Shown: piece by piece, positions 26,436-36,573 of the stretch
How positions within the stretch are numbered: position 1 is the stretch's first letter
How the letters are laid out: each line of letters starts with the position of its first letter
Assembly: GCF_037414475.1 (NCBI RefSeq)
Contig: NZ_CP147913.1
Coordinates: forward strand, 1,860,001 to 1,924,000
Direction of reading: 5' to 3'
DNA: 64,000 nucleotides
Source: Myxococcus stipitatus
GTDB taxonomy: Bacteria > Myxococcota > Myxococcia > Myxococcales > Myxococcaceae
Position numbers and translations under genes: made by a program
Notes under the pieces: model-generated
Database searches by the model: none
Told to the model about the DNA's origin: nothing
What the model saw: the letters and a program-made list of their open reading frames with translations, nothing else

Positions 26436-29400
26436 GTGTCATCGCCTTCCGGCTTCCGGCTCTCGCCGCAACAACTCCGTCTGTGGTCTCTCCAGAAGGA
26501 AGGACCCGCCTGGGCCTACCGCGCCCGCTGCGTCCTCGAGCTCGAGGGTGCGTTCGACGCGGCGAGCCTCGAGCACTCCGTGCGAGACCTCCTGGGCCGC
26601 CATGAAATCCTGAGGACCACGTACCACGCGCTGGCGGGAACGAGCACCGCCGTCCAGGCACCGGGAGAGGTCCCCGCGTCCGTCCTCACCCGGCATGACT
26701 GGAGCGGACTCTCCGAAGCGGAGCGGACCGCGAAGCTCGACGCGCTCCTCGCGCCCGTGGACGGGGACCTCTCCGTGTTCGCGCGGGCCGCGGCGCTCCA
26801 CCTCGCCACCGTCGCGCCTCGCCAGCACCTGCTCGTGCTGGACCTTCCCTCGCTCTCCGCGGACTCGAGCACCTTGGGGCTCGTGGCGCGGGAGCTGGCC
26901 CAGGCCGTCGCCACCCGTGCCCAGGGCGGCGCGCTGCCCCCGGCCGACGTGCAGTACGCGGACGTCTCCGAGGTCTTCAACGAGGTCCTCGAGTCCGAGG
27001 ACACCGCGGCGGGACGGCGGCACTGGCAGGAGCGGGACCTCTCGGCCCCACTCTCCGCGGCGTTGCCCACGCGTCAGTCCACGCCCGGCGCGCCCCCCTT
27101 CCAGCCCCGGCGCTCACACGTCACCCTCTCCGCCTCCACGCGGAGCGCCGTGGAGGCCGCGGCGGCGCGCCTCGACGTGTCCGTCCCGGCCTTCCTCCTC
27201 GCCGCCTGGCAGACGCTGCTGGGCCGCCTCTCCGGCCGCTCGGAGTGGACGGTGGCGGTCCGGTACGAGGGCCGCACATACGAAGGACTCGCCGATGCGG
27301 CGGGACAGTTCGAACGCTTCGTTCCTCTCCCGGTCGATTTCACGGAGCGCTCACGCTTCGGAGACTTCGCGCGGAGCGTCTCCCTCTCCCTCCAGGAAGG
27401 CGTCGAGTGGCAGGAGTACTTCGACGCCTCGCAGGCACTGCAGGGGCAGGACGGCAAGCTCCGTCACTTCCCCTTCGCCTTCGAGCACCTCGCGTGGCCG
27501 ACGGAGATTCACGAGGGTGGGCTCACCATCCGCGTCCGCGCGATGGAGTCCCGCACGGAGCGCTTCGAACTGAAGCTGGCCGCCGTTGAGCGCGGCGAGC
27601 ACCTCGAACTTCAGATCCACCACGACGCGAGCGCGTACACGGACGCGGAGGCCACCAGGCTCCTGGAGCGGTTGGAGACGCTCCTGGGCGCCGCATCCTC
27701 CGCCTCCGCCGTGGAGGACACGTTGGACGCGCTGCCCCTCCTCGGTGAGCGCGAGCTGCGGCAGCTCGAGGGCTTCAATCACACGGAGCGCCCGCGTCCT
27801 CCCGCCCGGTGCATCCACGAGCTGCTGGATGAACAGGCGCAGCGGACTCCCGACGCGGTGGCAGTCATCTTCGAGGACCAGCGCCTCACGTTCGCCGAGC
27901 TGTGCGCGAGGGCCAACCAACTCGCCCGGCACCTGCGCCGCGTCGGAGTGGGGCCGGAGACCCGCGTGGGGCTGCTGCTCGAGCGCTCCGTGGACGCGAT
28001 GGTGGGCCTCTTCGGCATCCTCAAGGCCGGCGCCGCCTACGTGCCCATGGACGCGATGTATCCGCGCGAGCGCCTCGCCTCCATCCTCAAGCAATCCGAT
28101 GCCCCCTTCCTGGTGACGCGCACCCCGCTCGGCGCGCTGCTGCCGGAGGGGCTCACCCGGTTGGTCCGGCTCGACGCCGACGCCGACGCCATCGCGCGTG
28201 AGCCGGACACGGCGCCGGAGCCGCTCGTGGGTCCGGACCACCTGGCCTACGTCCTCTTCACCTCCGGCTCCACGGGCCGCCCCAAGGGCGTGATGATTCA
28301 GCACCGCTCGGTGGTGAACCTGGCCGCGGCCCTCCAGGAGGCGGTCTACGGGAACCGAGCCCCTGGCCTCCGCGTGAGCGTCAACGCGCCGCTCGTGTTC
28401 GACGCCTCGGTGAAGCAGTGGATTCAACTCCTCCACGGCCACACGCTCCACATCATCCCGGAGGAGGTGCGCCCCGACGCGGGACGGCTGTGCGAGTACG
28501 TCCGCACGCACCGCCTGGACGTGCTGGACTGCACGCCCTCGCTCCTCGTCCCCCTCGTGGCGAAGGGCCTGGGCAGCGACCCGGAGAGCTCACCCTCACT
28601 GGTGCTGGTGGGGGGCGAGGCCATCGACGCGCGCACCTGGACGGAGCTGGCGCGGCGCGAGCGCACGCGCTTCGTCAACGTGTACGGCCCCACCGAATGC
28701 ACGGTGGACGCGACGGCCTGCGCGGCCCACGAGTCGCTGGAGCCCACCATCGGCGGCCCGCTGGGAAACATGCGGGTGCACCTGTTGGACCGGCACCAGC
28801 GGCCGGTGCCCGTGGGCGCGGTGGGAGAGCTCTTCATCGGAGGAGCGGGCGTGGGCCGTGGCTATGCGAGCGCGCCGGAGCTGACGGCGGAGCGCTTCGT
28901 GCCGGACCCCTTCGGAGCTCCAGGCGCGCGGCTCTACCGCACGGGAGACCTGGGCCGCTTCCGCGAGGACGGCCGCGTCGACTTCCTGGGCCGCGCCGAC
29001 CATCAGGTGAAGCTGCGCGGCTTCCGCATCGAGCTGGGCGAGATTGAATCGCTCATGCGGGTCCACCCCGAGGTCGGTGAGGGCGTGGTGGTGGTGCGCG
29101 AGACGGCGGCCGGCGACGCCCATCTGGCCGGTTACTTCGTACCTCGGCGCGGACTGCCCCCAGGCGCGCAGAACGCGGGCCGGGAGCTGGCCACCCAGCT
29201 CCGGGGCTTCCTGCGCGAGATGCTTCCCGAGTACATGGTGCCCTCCGCGCTCGTGCCGCTGGACCGGATGCCGCTCACGCGCAACGGCAAGCTGGACCGC
29301 GCGGCCCTGCCGGACCCGAAGGTGGTCCTCGCGGACGCGGCGCCCTACGTCGCCCCCGACAGCGGCGTGGAGACGACCATCGCGGACATCTGGCGCGAGG

Positions 29401-29693
29401 CGCTCAAGGTCGACCGCGTCGGACTGCACAGCAACTTCTTCGACCTCGGGGGGCACTCGCTCCTCATGGTCCAGGTCCACGAGAAGCTCTCGGCGGCGTT
29501 CGGACGGAGGCTCTCCATGGTGGAGCTCTTCCAGCACCCCACCGTCGCGTCGCTCTCGAAATACCTCCAGCAGACACAGCAGCCGGAAGCGGATGGACGC
29601 TCGCGTGAAGTCCAGGACGAGCGGGCCCGCAAGCAGCGTCAGGCGATGCAGCAACAGGCACAGGCCATCAAGGCAGGACGGGTGAAGCGATGA
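26436..29693 (+). CDS. NRPS module with degenerate C domain, C*-A-PCP, predicted Glu
   Basis: Protein of 1085 aa starting at GTG 26436, with AAGGAG at 26424-26429. Residues 1-430 have a condensation fold (LSPQQLRLWSLQ at the start), but the HHxxxDG motif is replaced by LDLPSLSADSSTL near residues 134-147, so no catalytic His remains. The A domain (455-950) has pocket DAKDLGVVDK, identical to the Glu code of surfactin synthetase module 1. The PCP (977-1045) has LGGHS. The tail is Gln/Arg-rich and helical (ERARKQRQAMQQQAQ), as at other NRPS-to-PKS junctions. The dead C domain may be an interface domain that recruits the adjacent SyrP-like enzyme, since the amide bond can be made by the C domain of the preceding protein. 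ATGA overlap with the PKS gene. Confidence 0.95.
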   Translation: MSSPSGFRLSPQQLRLWSLQKEGPAWAYRARCVLELEGAFDAASLEHSVRDLLGRHEILRTTYHALAGTSTAVQAPGEVPASVLTRHDWSGLSEAERTAKLDALLAPVDGDLSVFARAAALHLATVAPRQHLLVLDLPSLSADSSTLGLVARELAQAVATRAQGGALPPADVQYADVSEVFNEVLESEDTAAGRRHWQERDLSAPLSAALPTRQSTPGAPPFQPRRSHVTLSASTRSAVEAAAARLDVSVPAFLLAAWQTLLGRLSGRSEWTVAVRYEGRTYEGLADAAGQFERFVPLPVDFTERSRFGDFARSVSLSLQEGVEWQEYFDASQALQGQDGKLRHFPFAFEHLAWPTEIHEGGLTIRVRAMESRTERFELKLAAVERGEHLELQIHHDASAYTDAEATRLLERLETLLGAASSASAVEDTLDALPLLGERELRQLEGFNHTERPRPPARCIHELLDEQAQRTPDAVAVIFEDQRLTFAELCARANQLARHLRRVGVGPETRVGLLLERSVDAMVGLFGILKAGAAYVPMDAMYPRERLASILKQSDAPFLVTRTPLGALLPEGLTRLVRLDADADAIAREPDTAPEPLVGPDHLAYVLFTSGSTGRPKGVMIQHRSVVNLAAALQEAVYGNRAPGLRVSVNAPLVFDASVKQWIQLLHGHTLHIIPEEVRPDAGRLCEYVRTHRLDVLDCTPSLLVPLVAKGLGSDPESSPSLVLVGGEAIDARTWTELARRERTRFVNVYGPTECTVDATACAAHESLEPTIGGPLGNMRVHLLDRHQRPVPVGAVGELFIGGAGVGRGYASAPELTAERFVPDPFGAPGARLYRTGDLGRFREDGRVDFLGRADHQVKLRGFRIELGEIESLMRVHPEVGEGVVVVRETAAGDAHLAGYFVPRRGLPPGAQNAGRELATQLRGFLREMLPEYMVPSALVPLDRMPLTRNGKLDRAALPDPKVVLADAAPYVAPDSGVETTIADIWREALKVDRVGLHSNFFDLGGHSLLMVQVHEKLSAAFGRRLSMVELFQHPTVASLSKYLQQTQQPEADGRSREVQDERARKQRQAMQQQAQAIKAGRVKR

Positions 29694-32600
29694 GCGTTGA
29701 GCAGGAGTCCACGCAGCTCGAGGGGATTGCAATCATTGGCATGGCGTGCCGGTTTCCGGGGGCCACCACCCTCGATGAGTTCTGGCAGAACCTCCGCGGA
29801 GGCGTCGAGTCCATCAAGTTCTTCTCGGACGAGGAGCTTGACCGGGCCGTCATCGACCCCGAGGAGCTCAAAGACCCGAAGTACGTCAAGGCCCGAGGCG
29901 TCCTCGAGGGCATCGAGCTCTTCGACGCGCGCTTCTTCGACTTCTCTCCGCGCGAGGCGGAAATCACCGACCCGCAGCAGCGCATCTTCATGGAAGCCGC
30001 GTGGGAGGCGTTGGAGCGGTCCGGTTATGACCCGTCCCGGTACGAGGGTCCCATCGGCGTGTACGCGGGCGCGGGCGCCAATGGATACCTGCTCAACAAC
30101 CTGTCCTCCGCGGGTCACCTGACGGGGACGGTGAGCGCGTTCCAGGCCGTCATCCACAACAAGAACGACCACCTGGCCACGCGGGTGGCCTACAAGCTGA
30201 ACCTCAAGGGTCCCGCGGTGACGGTCCAGACGGCGTGCTCCACGTCGCTGGTCGCGGTGATTCACGCGTGTCAGAGCCTGCTCAGCCACCAGTGCGACAT
30301 GGCCCTGGCTGGCGGCGTCACCATCACCGTGCCGCAGAAGACGGGCTTCCTCTACAACGAGCGTGGCATCGGCTCTCCGGACGGCCACTGCCGGCCCTTC
30401 GACGCCAAGGCCCAGGGCACCGTGGGCGGCAGCGGCGCGGGGGTGGTGGTGCTCAAGCGTCTGGCGGACGCGGTGGCGGATGGTGACCGCATCCACGCGG
30501 TGATTCGCGGCGGCGCGCTCAACAACGACGGCTCCGACAAGGTCGGCTACACCGCGCCCAGCGTGGAGGGACAGGCGGAGGTCATCTCCATGGCCCAGGC
30601 CGTCGCCGGGGTCAGCGCCGATTCCATCTCCTACCTCGAGGCGCACGGCACGGGCACGCCCATGGGCGACCCGATTGAAATCCGCGCGCTCACCCAGGCC
30701 TTCCGCAGGGACACCGACAAGAAGGGCTTCTGTGCCGTCGGCGCGGTGAAGGGCAACGTAGGCCACCTGGACACGGCCGCGGGAGTCGCCGGCCTCATCA
30801 AGACGGTGCTCTCGCTGGAGCACAAGCAGCTGCCGCCCAGCCTGCACTTCGAGAAGCCCAACCCCGAAATCGACTTCGCGAGCAGCCCCTTCTACGTCAA
30901 CGCCCGGCTGAGCGACTGGAACGCGCCCGCCCCCCGCCGCGCGGGCGTGAGCTCCTTCGGCCTGGGTGGCACCAACGCCCACGTCGTGCTCGAGGAGGCG
31001 CCGGAGCGGCGGGCCTCCACGCGGTCGCGTGACTTGCAGCTCCTGGTGCTGTCAGCCCGCACCGACGCGGCGCTCGAGGTGATGACCTCGCAGTTGGCCG
31101 AGCACCTCCAGAAGAACCCCACGCTCGACCTGGCGGACGTGGCCTACACGCTCCACTCCGGCCGCAAGGTGTTCGACCACCGGCGCTACCTGGTGTGCCG
31201 CGACACGCAGGACGCGGCCAGCGCGCTCGCCACGCTGTCCCCGGACCGCGTCATCACCCGCGTCCAGGAGCCGGTGAACCGGCCTGTCGTCTTCATGTTC
31301 CCCGGTCAGGGCTCGCAGCACCCGGGCATGGCGTCCGCGCTCTACAAGGCCGAGGCCGTGTTCCGGCGGGAGCTGGACCTGTGCCTCGAGGCACTCAAGA
31401 AGCGCCATGACCTGGACCTGCGCCCGCTGCTCATCGACGCGAGCCCCGACGACGCGCAGGCCGCGAAGAAGCTGGAGCAGACGGCCCTCACCCAGCCGGC
31501 GCTCTTCGCCGTCGAGTACGCGATGGCGAAGCTGCTCATGTCCTGGGGCCTCCAGCCCGCGTCGCTGATTGGCCACAGCGTGGGCGAGTACGTGGCCGCG
31601 TGTCTGGCCGGCGTGTTCTCGCTGGACGACGCGCTGGACCTGATTGCCCTGCGCGGCCGCCTCATGCAGGGCCTGCCCACGGGCGCCATGCTCTCGGTGC
31701 AGATGGCCGAGCGAGACCTGCTGCCGCTGCTGGGCAAGGGACTCGAGCTCGCCGCGGCCAACTCCACCGCCTCGTGTGTGGTGTCCGGCTCGGAAGCGGA
31801 CATCGCCGCGTTGGAGAAGCAGCTCGCCGCCAAGGACGTGCTGTGCCGCCGGCTGCGCACCTCCCACGCGTTCCACTCCGCGATGATGGAGCCCATCCTC
31901 GCGCCGTTCCGCGACGCCGTGGCGAAGGTGCGCCGCTCCGCGCCGACGCTGAAAATCATCTCCAACCTCACGGGCACCTGGCTCACCCCGGCCCAGGCCG
32001 CGGACCCGGACTATTGGGCCCAACACCTGCGCCGCGCCGTCCGCTTCGCCGACGGGGTGGAGGAGTTGCTCAAGGAGCCGGAGGCGGTGCTGCTCGAGGT
32101 CGGTCCGGGCAAGGCGCTCCAGTCGCTCGCGCGCTGGCACCCGCGAAAGCAGCCGGGCCAGTCCATGCAGACCACCATGCCCGCGCCGGGAGACGCGACG
32201 CCGGGCCAGGAGTTCCTGCTCCGCACGCTGGGCAACCTGTGGCTGCTCGGGGTCACCACGCCCGACTACTTCGCCGGCGAGACGCGCCGCCGCGAGCAGC
32301 TCCCCACCTACCCCTTCGAGCGTCAGCGCTACTGGGTGGACATGCGCGCCCCCAGCCAGGGCAAGCGCGCGCAGCGCGGCTCCCTGGAGAAGCGCTCGGA
32401 CCTCGCCTCCTGGTTCTACCTGCCGGTGTGGAAGGAGTCCGCGCCGCTCTTGTCCGCCGCGGCGGACGCGAGGAAGGGCCTGCCATGGCTCGTCTTCTCG
32501 GACCGCGCCGGGCTGGGCACGCGGCTCGCCGAGAAGCTTCGCGCGCTGGGCGGTGACGTGGTGGAGGTGCTCCAGGCGAAGGCGTTCCGCCGGACCAGCG

Positions 32601-35600
32601 CCAACACCTACGAGCTGAACCCCACGCGCCGCGAGGACTACGACTCGCTCCTCGCGGAGCTGTCCGCCGACAAGCGGCTGCCCGAGCGCATCGCCCACCT
32701 GTTCCCCATCACCACCGAGCCGGGCACCGCCTCCGACGACATCGTCGGGCGCTCCTTCTACAGCCTGCTCTTCCTCGCGCAGGCCCTGGGTGGCCAGAAG
32801 TTCGACAAGCCCCCGCGCCTGTTCTCGCTGACCAACGGCATGCAGGAGGTCATCGGCGGAGACCTCACCTCGCCGGAGCAGGCCACCGTGCTCGGGCCCA
32901 CGCGGGTCATCCCGCGCGAGTACCCGAACGTGCGGATGCGCAGCGTGGACGTCATCCTGCCTCCCTCAGGCAGCGCGCAGCGTGAGCGCCTGGTGACGCT
33001 GCTCGCCGGGGAGTTCTTCGCGGAGTCCAACGACGTGGCCGTGGCCTACCGCAACGGCCGCCGCTGGGTGCAGGGCTTCGAGGACGTCCGGCTCGAGGAC
33101 GGCCCCACGAACGCGGTGTCCCTGCGTCAGGGCGGCGTGTACCTCATCACGGGTGGCCTGGGTGGCATGGGCCTGGCGTTCGCCGAGGCGCTGGCCTCCG
33201 AGGCGAAGGCGAAGCTGGTGCTGCTCAACCGCACGGAGCTGCCGCCCCGCGCCGAGTGGTCTCGGTGGATGGAGCAGCACAGCCCGGACGACGCCACGAG
33301 CCGGAAGATTGCCGCGGTCCAGAAGCTCGAGGCGCGCGGCGCGGAGGTGCTCGTGCAGGCCGCCGACGTCACGGACCTGGAGCGCATGCGCGCGGTGGTG
33401 GCCGAGGCGCAGCGCCGCTTCGGCGCCCTCCACGGCGTCATCCACGCGGCGGGTGTCGCGGGGGGCGGCCTGATTCAGCTCAAGACGAAGGACGTGGCCG
33501 CGAAGGTCCTCGCACCCAAGGTGCTCGGCACGCAGGTGCTCGGCGCCGTGTTGGAGGGTGTGAAGCTGGACTTCCTCGTCGCCTGCTCGTCGCTCACGTG
33601 TGTCGTGGGCCGCTTCGGTCAGGTGGACTACACCTCCGCCAACGCGTTCATGGATGCCTTCGTGCGTGCGTACCAGGCCCGCACCGGCACCCACGCCGTC
33701 ACCATCAACTGGGGCGCATGGGATGAGGTGGGCATGGCGGCGCGTCCGTCGCAGCAGGCGGACCAGGGCCGGCCCATGGGCCACCCGTTCCTCCAGCGCT
33801 GCCTGGTGGACACGCCCAAGCGGATGGTGTTCGCCACCGTCTTCGGCACGCCCGAGTCGGAGTGGGTCACCGACGAGCACCGCATCCTCAACAACCCCAC
33901 CGTCCCCGGCGTGACGTACTTCGAGATGGTCCGCGCCGCCGTCGCCGAGCGCGCGCAGGGACGCATCATCGAAATCCACGACGCCTTCTTCCTCGCGCCG
34001 CTGCGTGTCCCGGGGAAGGAGACGCGCGAGGTGCGGCTCATCGTCGAGGAGGATGGCGACGGCTACCGCTGGGTGGTGCGCACCCTTCCCGCGGAGGGCT
34101 CCGCCAAGGGCGTGGACCACTCGGCCGGCCGCGTGCGCATCCTCGGGCCTCGCACGCCGAAGTTCATGGACCTGGAGGAGCTGCGCCGCCGGTGCGACCT
34201 GCCACAGCCGAGCTCGCTGGAGGCGGAGTACGAGCTGGAGCTGGGCCCTCGCTGGAAGAGCGTGCAGAGCATCTACCCCGGCAAGGGCGAGCTGCTCATG
34301 GTGTTGGAGATGCAGGCGGAGTTCGCCCCGGACTTCGAGAAGCTGCGCTTCCACCCCTCGCTCATCGACCGCACGTCGGGCATCGCCAAGAGCTTCCTGG
34401 CGGAGCACGGCTACTACCTGCCGCTGGGCTACAAGGTGCTGCGCATCCACGGCGAGCTGCCCGCGCGCGTCTACAGCTACGCGAAGCTGCGCGAGGAGAG
34501 CGACGACAAGGAGACGTTGTCCTTCGACGCGGTGATGATGGACGCGCAGGGCCGGGTGCTCGCGGAGGTGGAGCGGCTGACGCAGAAGCGCGTGAATGAC
34601 CCGGCCGCGGAGCTCCGCGCGCTGGCCGCCGCGGCGAAGGAGGCCGCGCTGGCCCGGGCGGTGCCCACCGACGAGCGGCAGGAGATTCACTCCGCCGAAG
34701 GGGTGGCGGCGCTCCAGCGCATCCTCGGCACGCAAGTCACGCCGCAGGTGGTCGTCTCCGTGCGAGACCTCCAGGCCACCATCGACCACACCGACGAGGT
34801 GGTGCGCGAGCGCATCCTCGAGGCGGTGGGCGAGACGAGGACCTCGGGCGAGCTCAAGCCCCGGCCGAACCTCAAGGTGGCCTACATGGCCCCGCGCAAC
34901 GAAATCGAGACGCGCATCTCCAGCGCGTGGCAGCAGGTGCTGGGCATCGACAAGGTGGGCATCCACGACAACTTCTTCGAGCTCGGCGGTGACTCCGTGC
35001 AGGCGATTCAAATCATCGCCAAGGGCACGCAGATGGGTCTCCAGCTCAGCCCGCAGCAGTTCTTCCAGTACTCCACCATCGCCGAGCTGTCGGAGATGAT
35101 TTCCGGCGTCCTGGCGAAGCAGGCCGAGCAGGGCCCTGTCGTCGGCGCCGTCCCTCTGACGCCGCAACAGCGCCAGCTGATGGAGCGGGGGGCGTCACGC
35201 GCCGCGCGGACGGTGCTCCTCGACGTTCGAGAGGGTGCGCAGGCCGCGACGCTGTCCAAGGCGCTCGCGGATATCCTCACCCACCACGACGCGCTGCGCC
35301 TGCGCTTCACGCAGGGAATCGCGGGCTGGCAGCAGGCGGGCACACCTCCGGGCGGCGAGGTGCCGTTCACGGAGACGGACCTGCGCGCGCTCCCCGCGTC
35401 CGAGCTGCCTCCCGCGCTGTACGCCGCGGAGGAGAAGCTGCGCGCGTCGCTCGACGCGGGCACCGGTCCCCTGTTCGCGGCGACGCTCCTCCACCTCGGC
35501 GCGGGTCAGGGCAGCAAGCTGCTCCTCGCGGGGCATGAGCTGGCGGCGGATGTGTCGTCGTGGCGCATCCTCGTCGAGGACCTCGCCACGGCTACCCGCA

Positions 35601-36514
35601 AGCAGTCGGGCGCCAACGAGGGCCTGCGGCTGAAGACCACGTCGTTCAAGCAGTGGTCGGAGCGTCTGTCGGAAGAGGCCTCGGCCGAGTCCCTCCGCAA
35701 GGAGGAGGCGGCGTGGCTGGGCGGTCCCCGGGCCAGCGTCACGAAGCTGCCCTCGGAGCGCGCCAGCGGATCGATTCGCACCCACGTGACGACGTTGAAC
35801 GCCGAGGAGACCCGGACCCTGGGCGAGCGGGTGGCGGGCACCTACCGCGCCGACCTCGCGGAGGCGCTGCTGGCCGCCCTGGCCCGCTCGCTGTCGAAGT
35901 GGACCGGTGGGCAGACGATGCTCATCGACTTCACCCAGGACGCGCGCGCGGCGATTGAAGGGCTGGACCTGTCGCGCACGGTGGGCTGCTTCGACGCGAC
36001 CGCGCCGCTGCTGCTGGGAGTGCCTGCCTCCGGCGACGCGGCCGAGACGCTCAAGGGCGTCAAGGAGCGTGTCCGCCAGCTTCCCCGCAAGGGCATCGGC
36101 CACGGGTTGCTGCGCGAGGGCAAACACGCGGACCTCGCGGAGAAGCTCCGCGCACAGCCGCGCGCCGAGGTGTCCTTCCGGCACCTGGGCACGGAGCTCC
36201 CCGCCGAGGCGGCGCCCTTCACCGCCACGGGACGGGCGGTCTCCGAGCGCCGTGCCTCGGGCCACCTGCTCGAGGTGGAGAGCTTCGTCGCGGGCGGTCA
36301 GCTCCAGGTCCGCTTGAGCCACGACAGTGGCGCCATCTCCGAGGCCATCCTCGGGAAGGTCACCGAGGGGCTCCTCGCGGCGCTGCGCGAGCTGAGCACC
36401 GAAGGCCAGGGCAGCAAGGCCACGCTCTCCTCCGTGGACTTCCCGCTCGCGGGTCTCGACGACTCGCAGCTCGGCGCCCTGGCGGCCCTCATCGACGAGG
36501 CCGACGAGTCCTGA
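29690..36514 (+). CDS. Type I PKS module KS-AT-KR-DH-ACP with C-terminal epimerase-like domain
   Basis: Protein of 2274 aa. KS (1-430; TACSTSLV near 181-188, EAHGTG, KGNVGHLD), AT (534-830; PGQGSQ, GHSVGEY, and HAFH, which predicts malonyl-CoA). A KR structural part and a catalytic KR follow (GGLGGMG near 1155; SSL, then YTSAN near 1315). Next is a dehydratase-like double hotdog (1364-1637; H-RIL-N-NPTV-P with N for G; LIDRTSG supplying Asp). The carrier (1733-1803) has LGGDS. Residues 1817-2257 are an E domain whose motif reads HELAADVSSW instead of HHxxxDxxSW, with Glu for the second His. The KR-before-DH order and an E domain behind a PKS carrier are both unusual. Expected chemistry is C2 extension of the acyl-Glu chain with reduction and possibly dehydration. 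The C-terminus (VDFPLAGLDDSQL) is half of an E-C linker. Confidence 0.93.
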   Translation: MSVEQESTQLEGIAIIGMACRFPGATTLDEFWQNLRGGVESIKFFSDEELDRAVIDPEELKDPKYVKARGVLEGIELFDARFFDFSPREAEITDPQQRIFMEAAWEALERSGYDPSRYEGPIGVYAGAGANGYLLNNLSSAGHLTGTVSAFQAVIHNKNDHLATRVAYKLNLKGPAVTVQTACSTSLVAVIHACQSLLSHQCDMALAGGVTITVPQKTGFLYNERGIGSPDGHCRPFDAKAQGTVGGSGAGVVVLKRLADAVADGDRIHAVIRGGALNNDGSDKVGYTAPSVEGQAEVISMAQAVAGVSADSISYLEAHGTGTPMGDPIEIRALTQAFRRDTDKKGFCAVGAVKGNVGHLDTAAGVAGLIKTVLSLEHKQLPPSLHFEKPNPEIDFASSPFYVNARLSDWNAPAPRRAGVSSFGLGGTNAHVVLEEAPERRASTRSRDLQLLVLSARTDAALEVMTSQLAEHLQKNPTLDLADVAYTLHSGRKVFDHRRYLVCRDTQDAASALATLSPDRVITRVQEPVNRPVVFMFPGQGSQHPGMASALYKAEAVFRRELDLCLEALKKRHDLDLRPLLIDASPDDAQAAKKLEQTALTQPALFAVEYAMAKLLMSWGLQPASLIGHSVGEYVAACLAGVFSLDDALDLIALRGRLMQGLPTGAMLSVQMAERDLLPLLGKGLELAAANSTASCVVSGSEADIAALEKQLAAKDVLCRRLRTSHAFHSAMMEPILAPFRDAVAKVRRSAPTLKIISNLTGTWLTPAQAADPDYWAQHLRRAVRFADGVEELLKEPEAVLLEVGPGKALQSLARWHPRKQPGQSMQTTMPAPGDATPGQEFLLRTLGNLWLLGVTTPDYFAGETRRREQLPTYPFERQRYWVDMRAPSQGKRAQRGSLEKRSDLASWFYLPVWKESAPLLSAAADARKGLPWLVFSDRAGLGTRLAEKLRALGGDVVEVLQAKAFRRTSANTYELNPTRREDYDSLLAELSADKRLPERIAHLFPITTEPGTASDDIVGRSFYSLLFLAQALGGQKFDKPPRLFSLTNGMQEVIGGDLTSPEQATVLGPTRVIPREYPNVRMRSVDVILPPSGSAQRERLVTLLAGEFFAESNDVAVAYRNGRRWVQGFEDVRLEDGPTNAVSLRQGGVYLITGGLGGMGLAFAEALASEAKAKLVLLNRTELPPRAEWSRWMEQHSPDDATSRKIAAVQKLEARGAEVLVQAADVTDLERMRAVVAEAQRRFGALHGVIHAAGVAGGGLIQLKTKDVAAKVLAPKVLGTQVLGAVLEGVKLDFLVACSSLTCVVGRFGQVDYTSANAFMDAFVRAYQARTGTHAVTINWGAWDEVGMAARPSQQADQGRPMGHPFLQRCLVDTPKRMVFATVFGTPESEWVTDEHRILNNPTVPGVTYFEMVRAAVAERAQGRIIEIHDAFFLAPLRVPGKETREVRLIVEEDGDGYRWVVRTLPAEGSAKGVDHSAGRVRILGPRTPKFMDLEELRRRCDLPQPSSLEAEYELELGPRWKSVQSIYPGKGELLMVLEMQAEFAPDFEKLRFHPSLIDRTSGIAKSFLAEHGYYLPLGYKVLRIHGELPARVYSYAKLREESDDKETLSFDAVMMDAQGRVLAEVERLTQKRVNDPAAELRALAAAAKEAALARAVPTDERQEIHSAEGVAALQRILGTQVTPQVVVSVRDLQATIDHTDEVVRERILEAVGETRTSGELKPRPNLKVAYMAPRNEIETRISSAWQQVLGIDKVGIHDNFFELGGDSVQAIQIIAKGTQMGLQLSPQQFFQYSTIAELSEMISGVLAKQAEQGPVVGAVPLTPQQRQLMERGASRAARTVLLDVREGAQAATLSKALADILTHHDALRLRFTQGIAGWQQAGTPPGGEVPFTETDLRALPASELPPALYAAEEKLRASLDAGTGPLFAATLLHLGAGQGSKLLLAGHELAADVSSWRILVEDLATATRKQSGANEGLRLKTTSFKQWSERLSEEASAESLRKEEAAWLGGPRASVTKLPSERASGSIRTHVTTLNAEETRTLGERVAGTYRADLAEALLAALARSLSKWTGGQTMLIDFTQDARAAIEGLDLSRTVGCFDATAPLLLGVPASGDAAETLKGVKERVRQLPRKGIGHGLLREGKHADLAEKLRAQPRAEVSFRHLGTELPAEAAPFTATGRAVSERRASGHLLEVESFVAGGQLQVRLSHDSGAISEAILGKVTEGLLAALRELSTEGQGSKATLSSVDFPLAGLDDSQLGALAALIDEADES

Positions 36515-36573
36515 CGCCGAGGACTCGCGGCTGACCTTGCTCCACCACCCACGCCCTCTTCTGAACGAGCGCC

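Noticed and set aside
29690-36514. A trans-AT PKS
   Set aside because: A complete AT with GHSVGEY and HAFH is present in the module, so it is a cis-AT malonyl-specific type.
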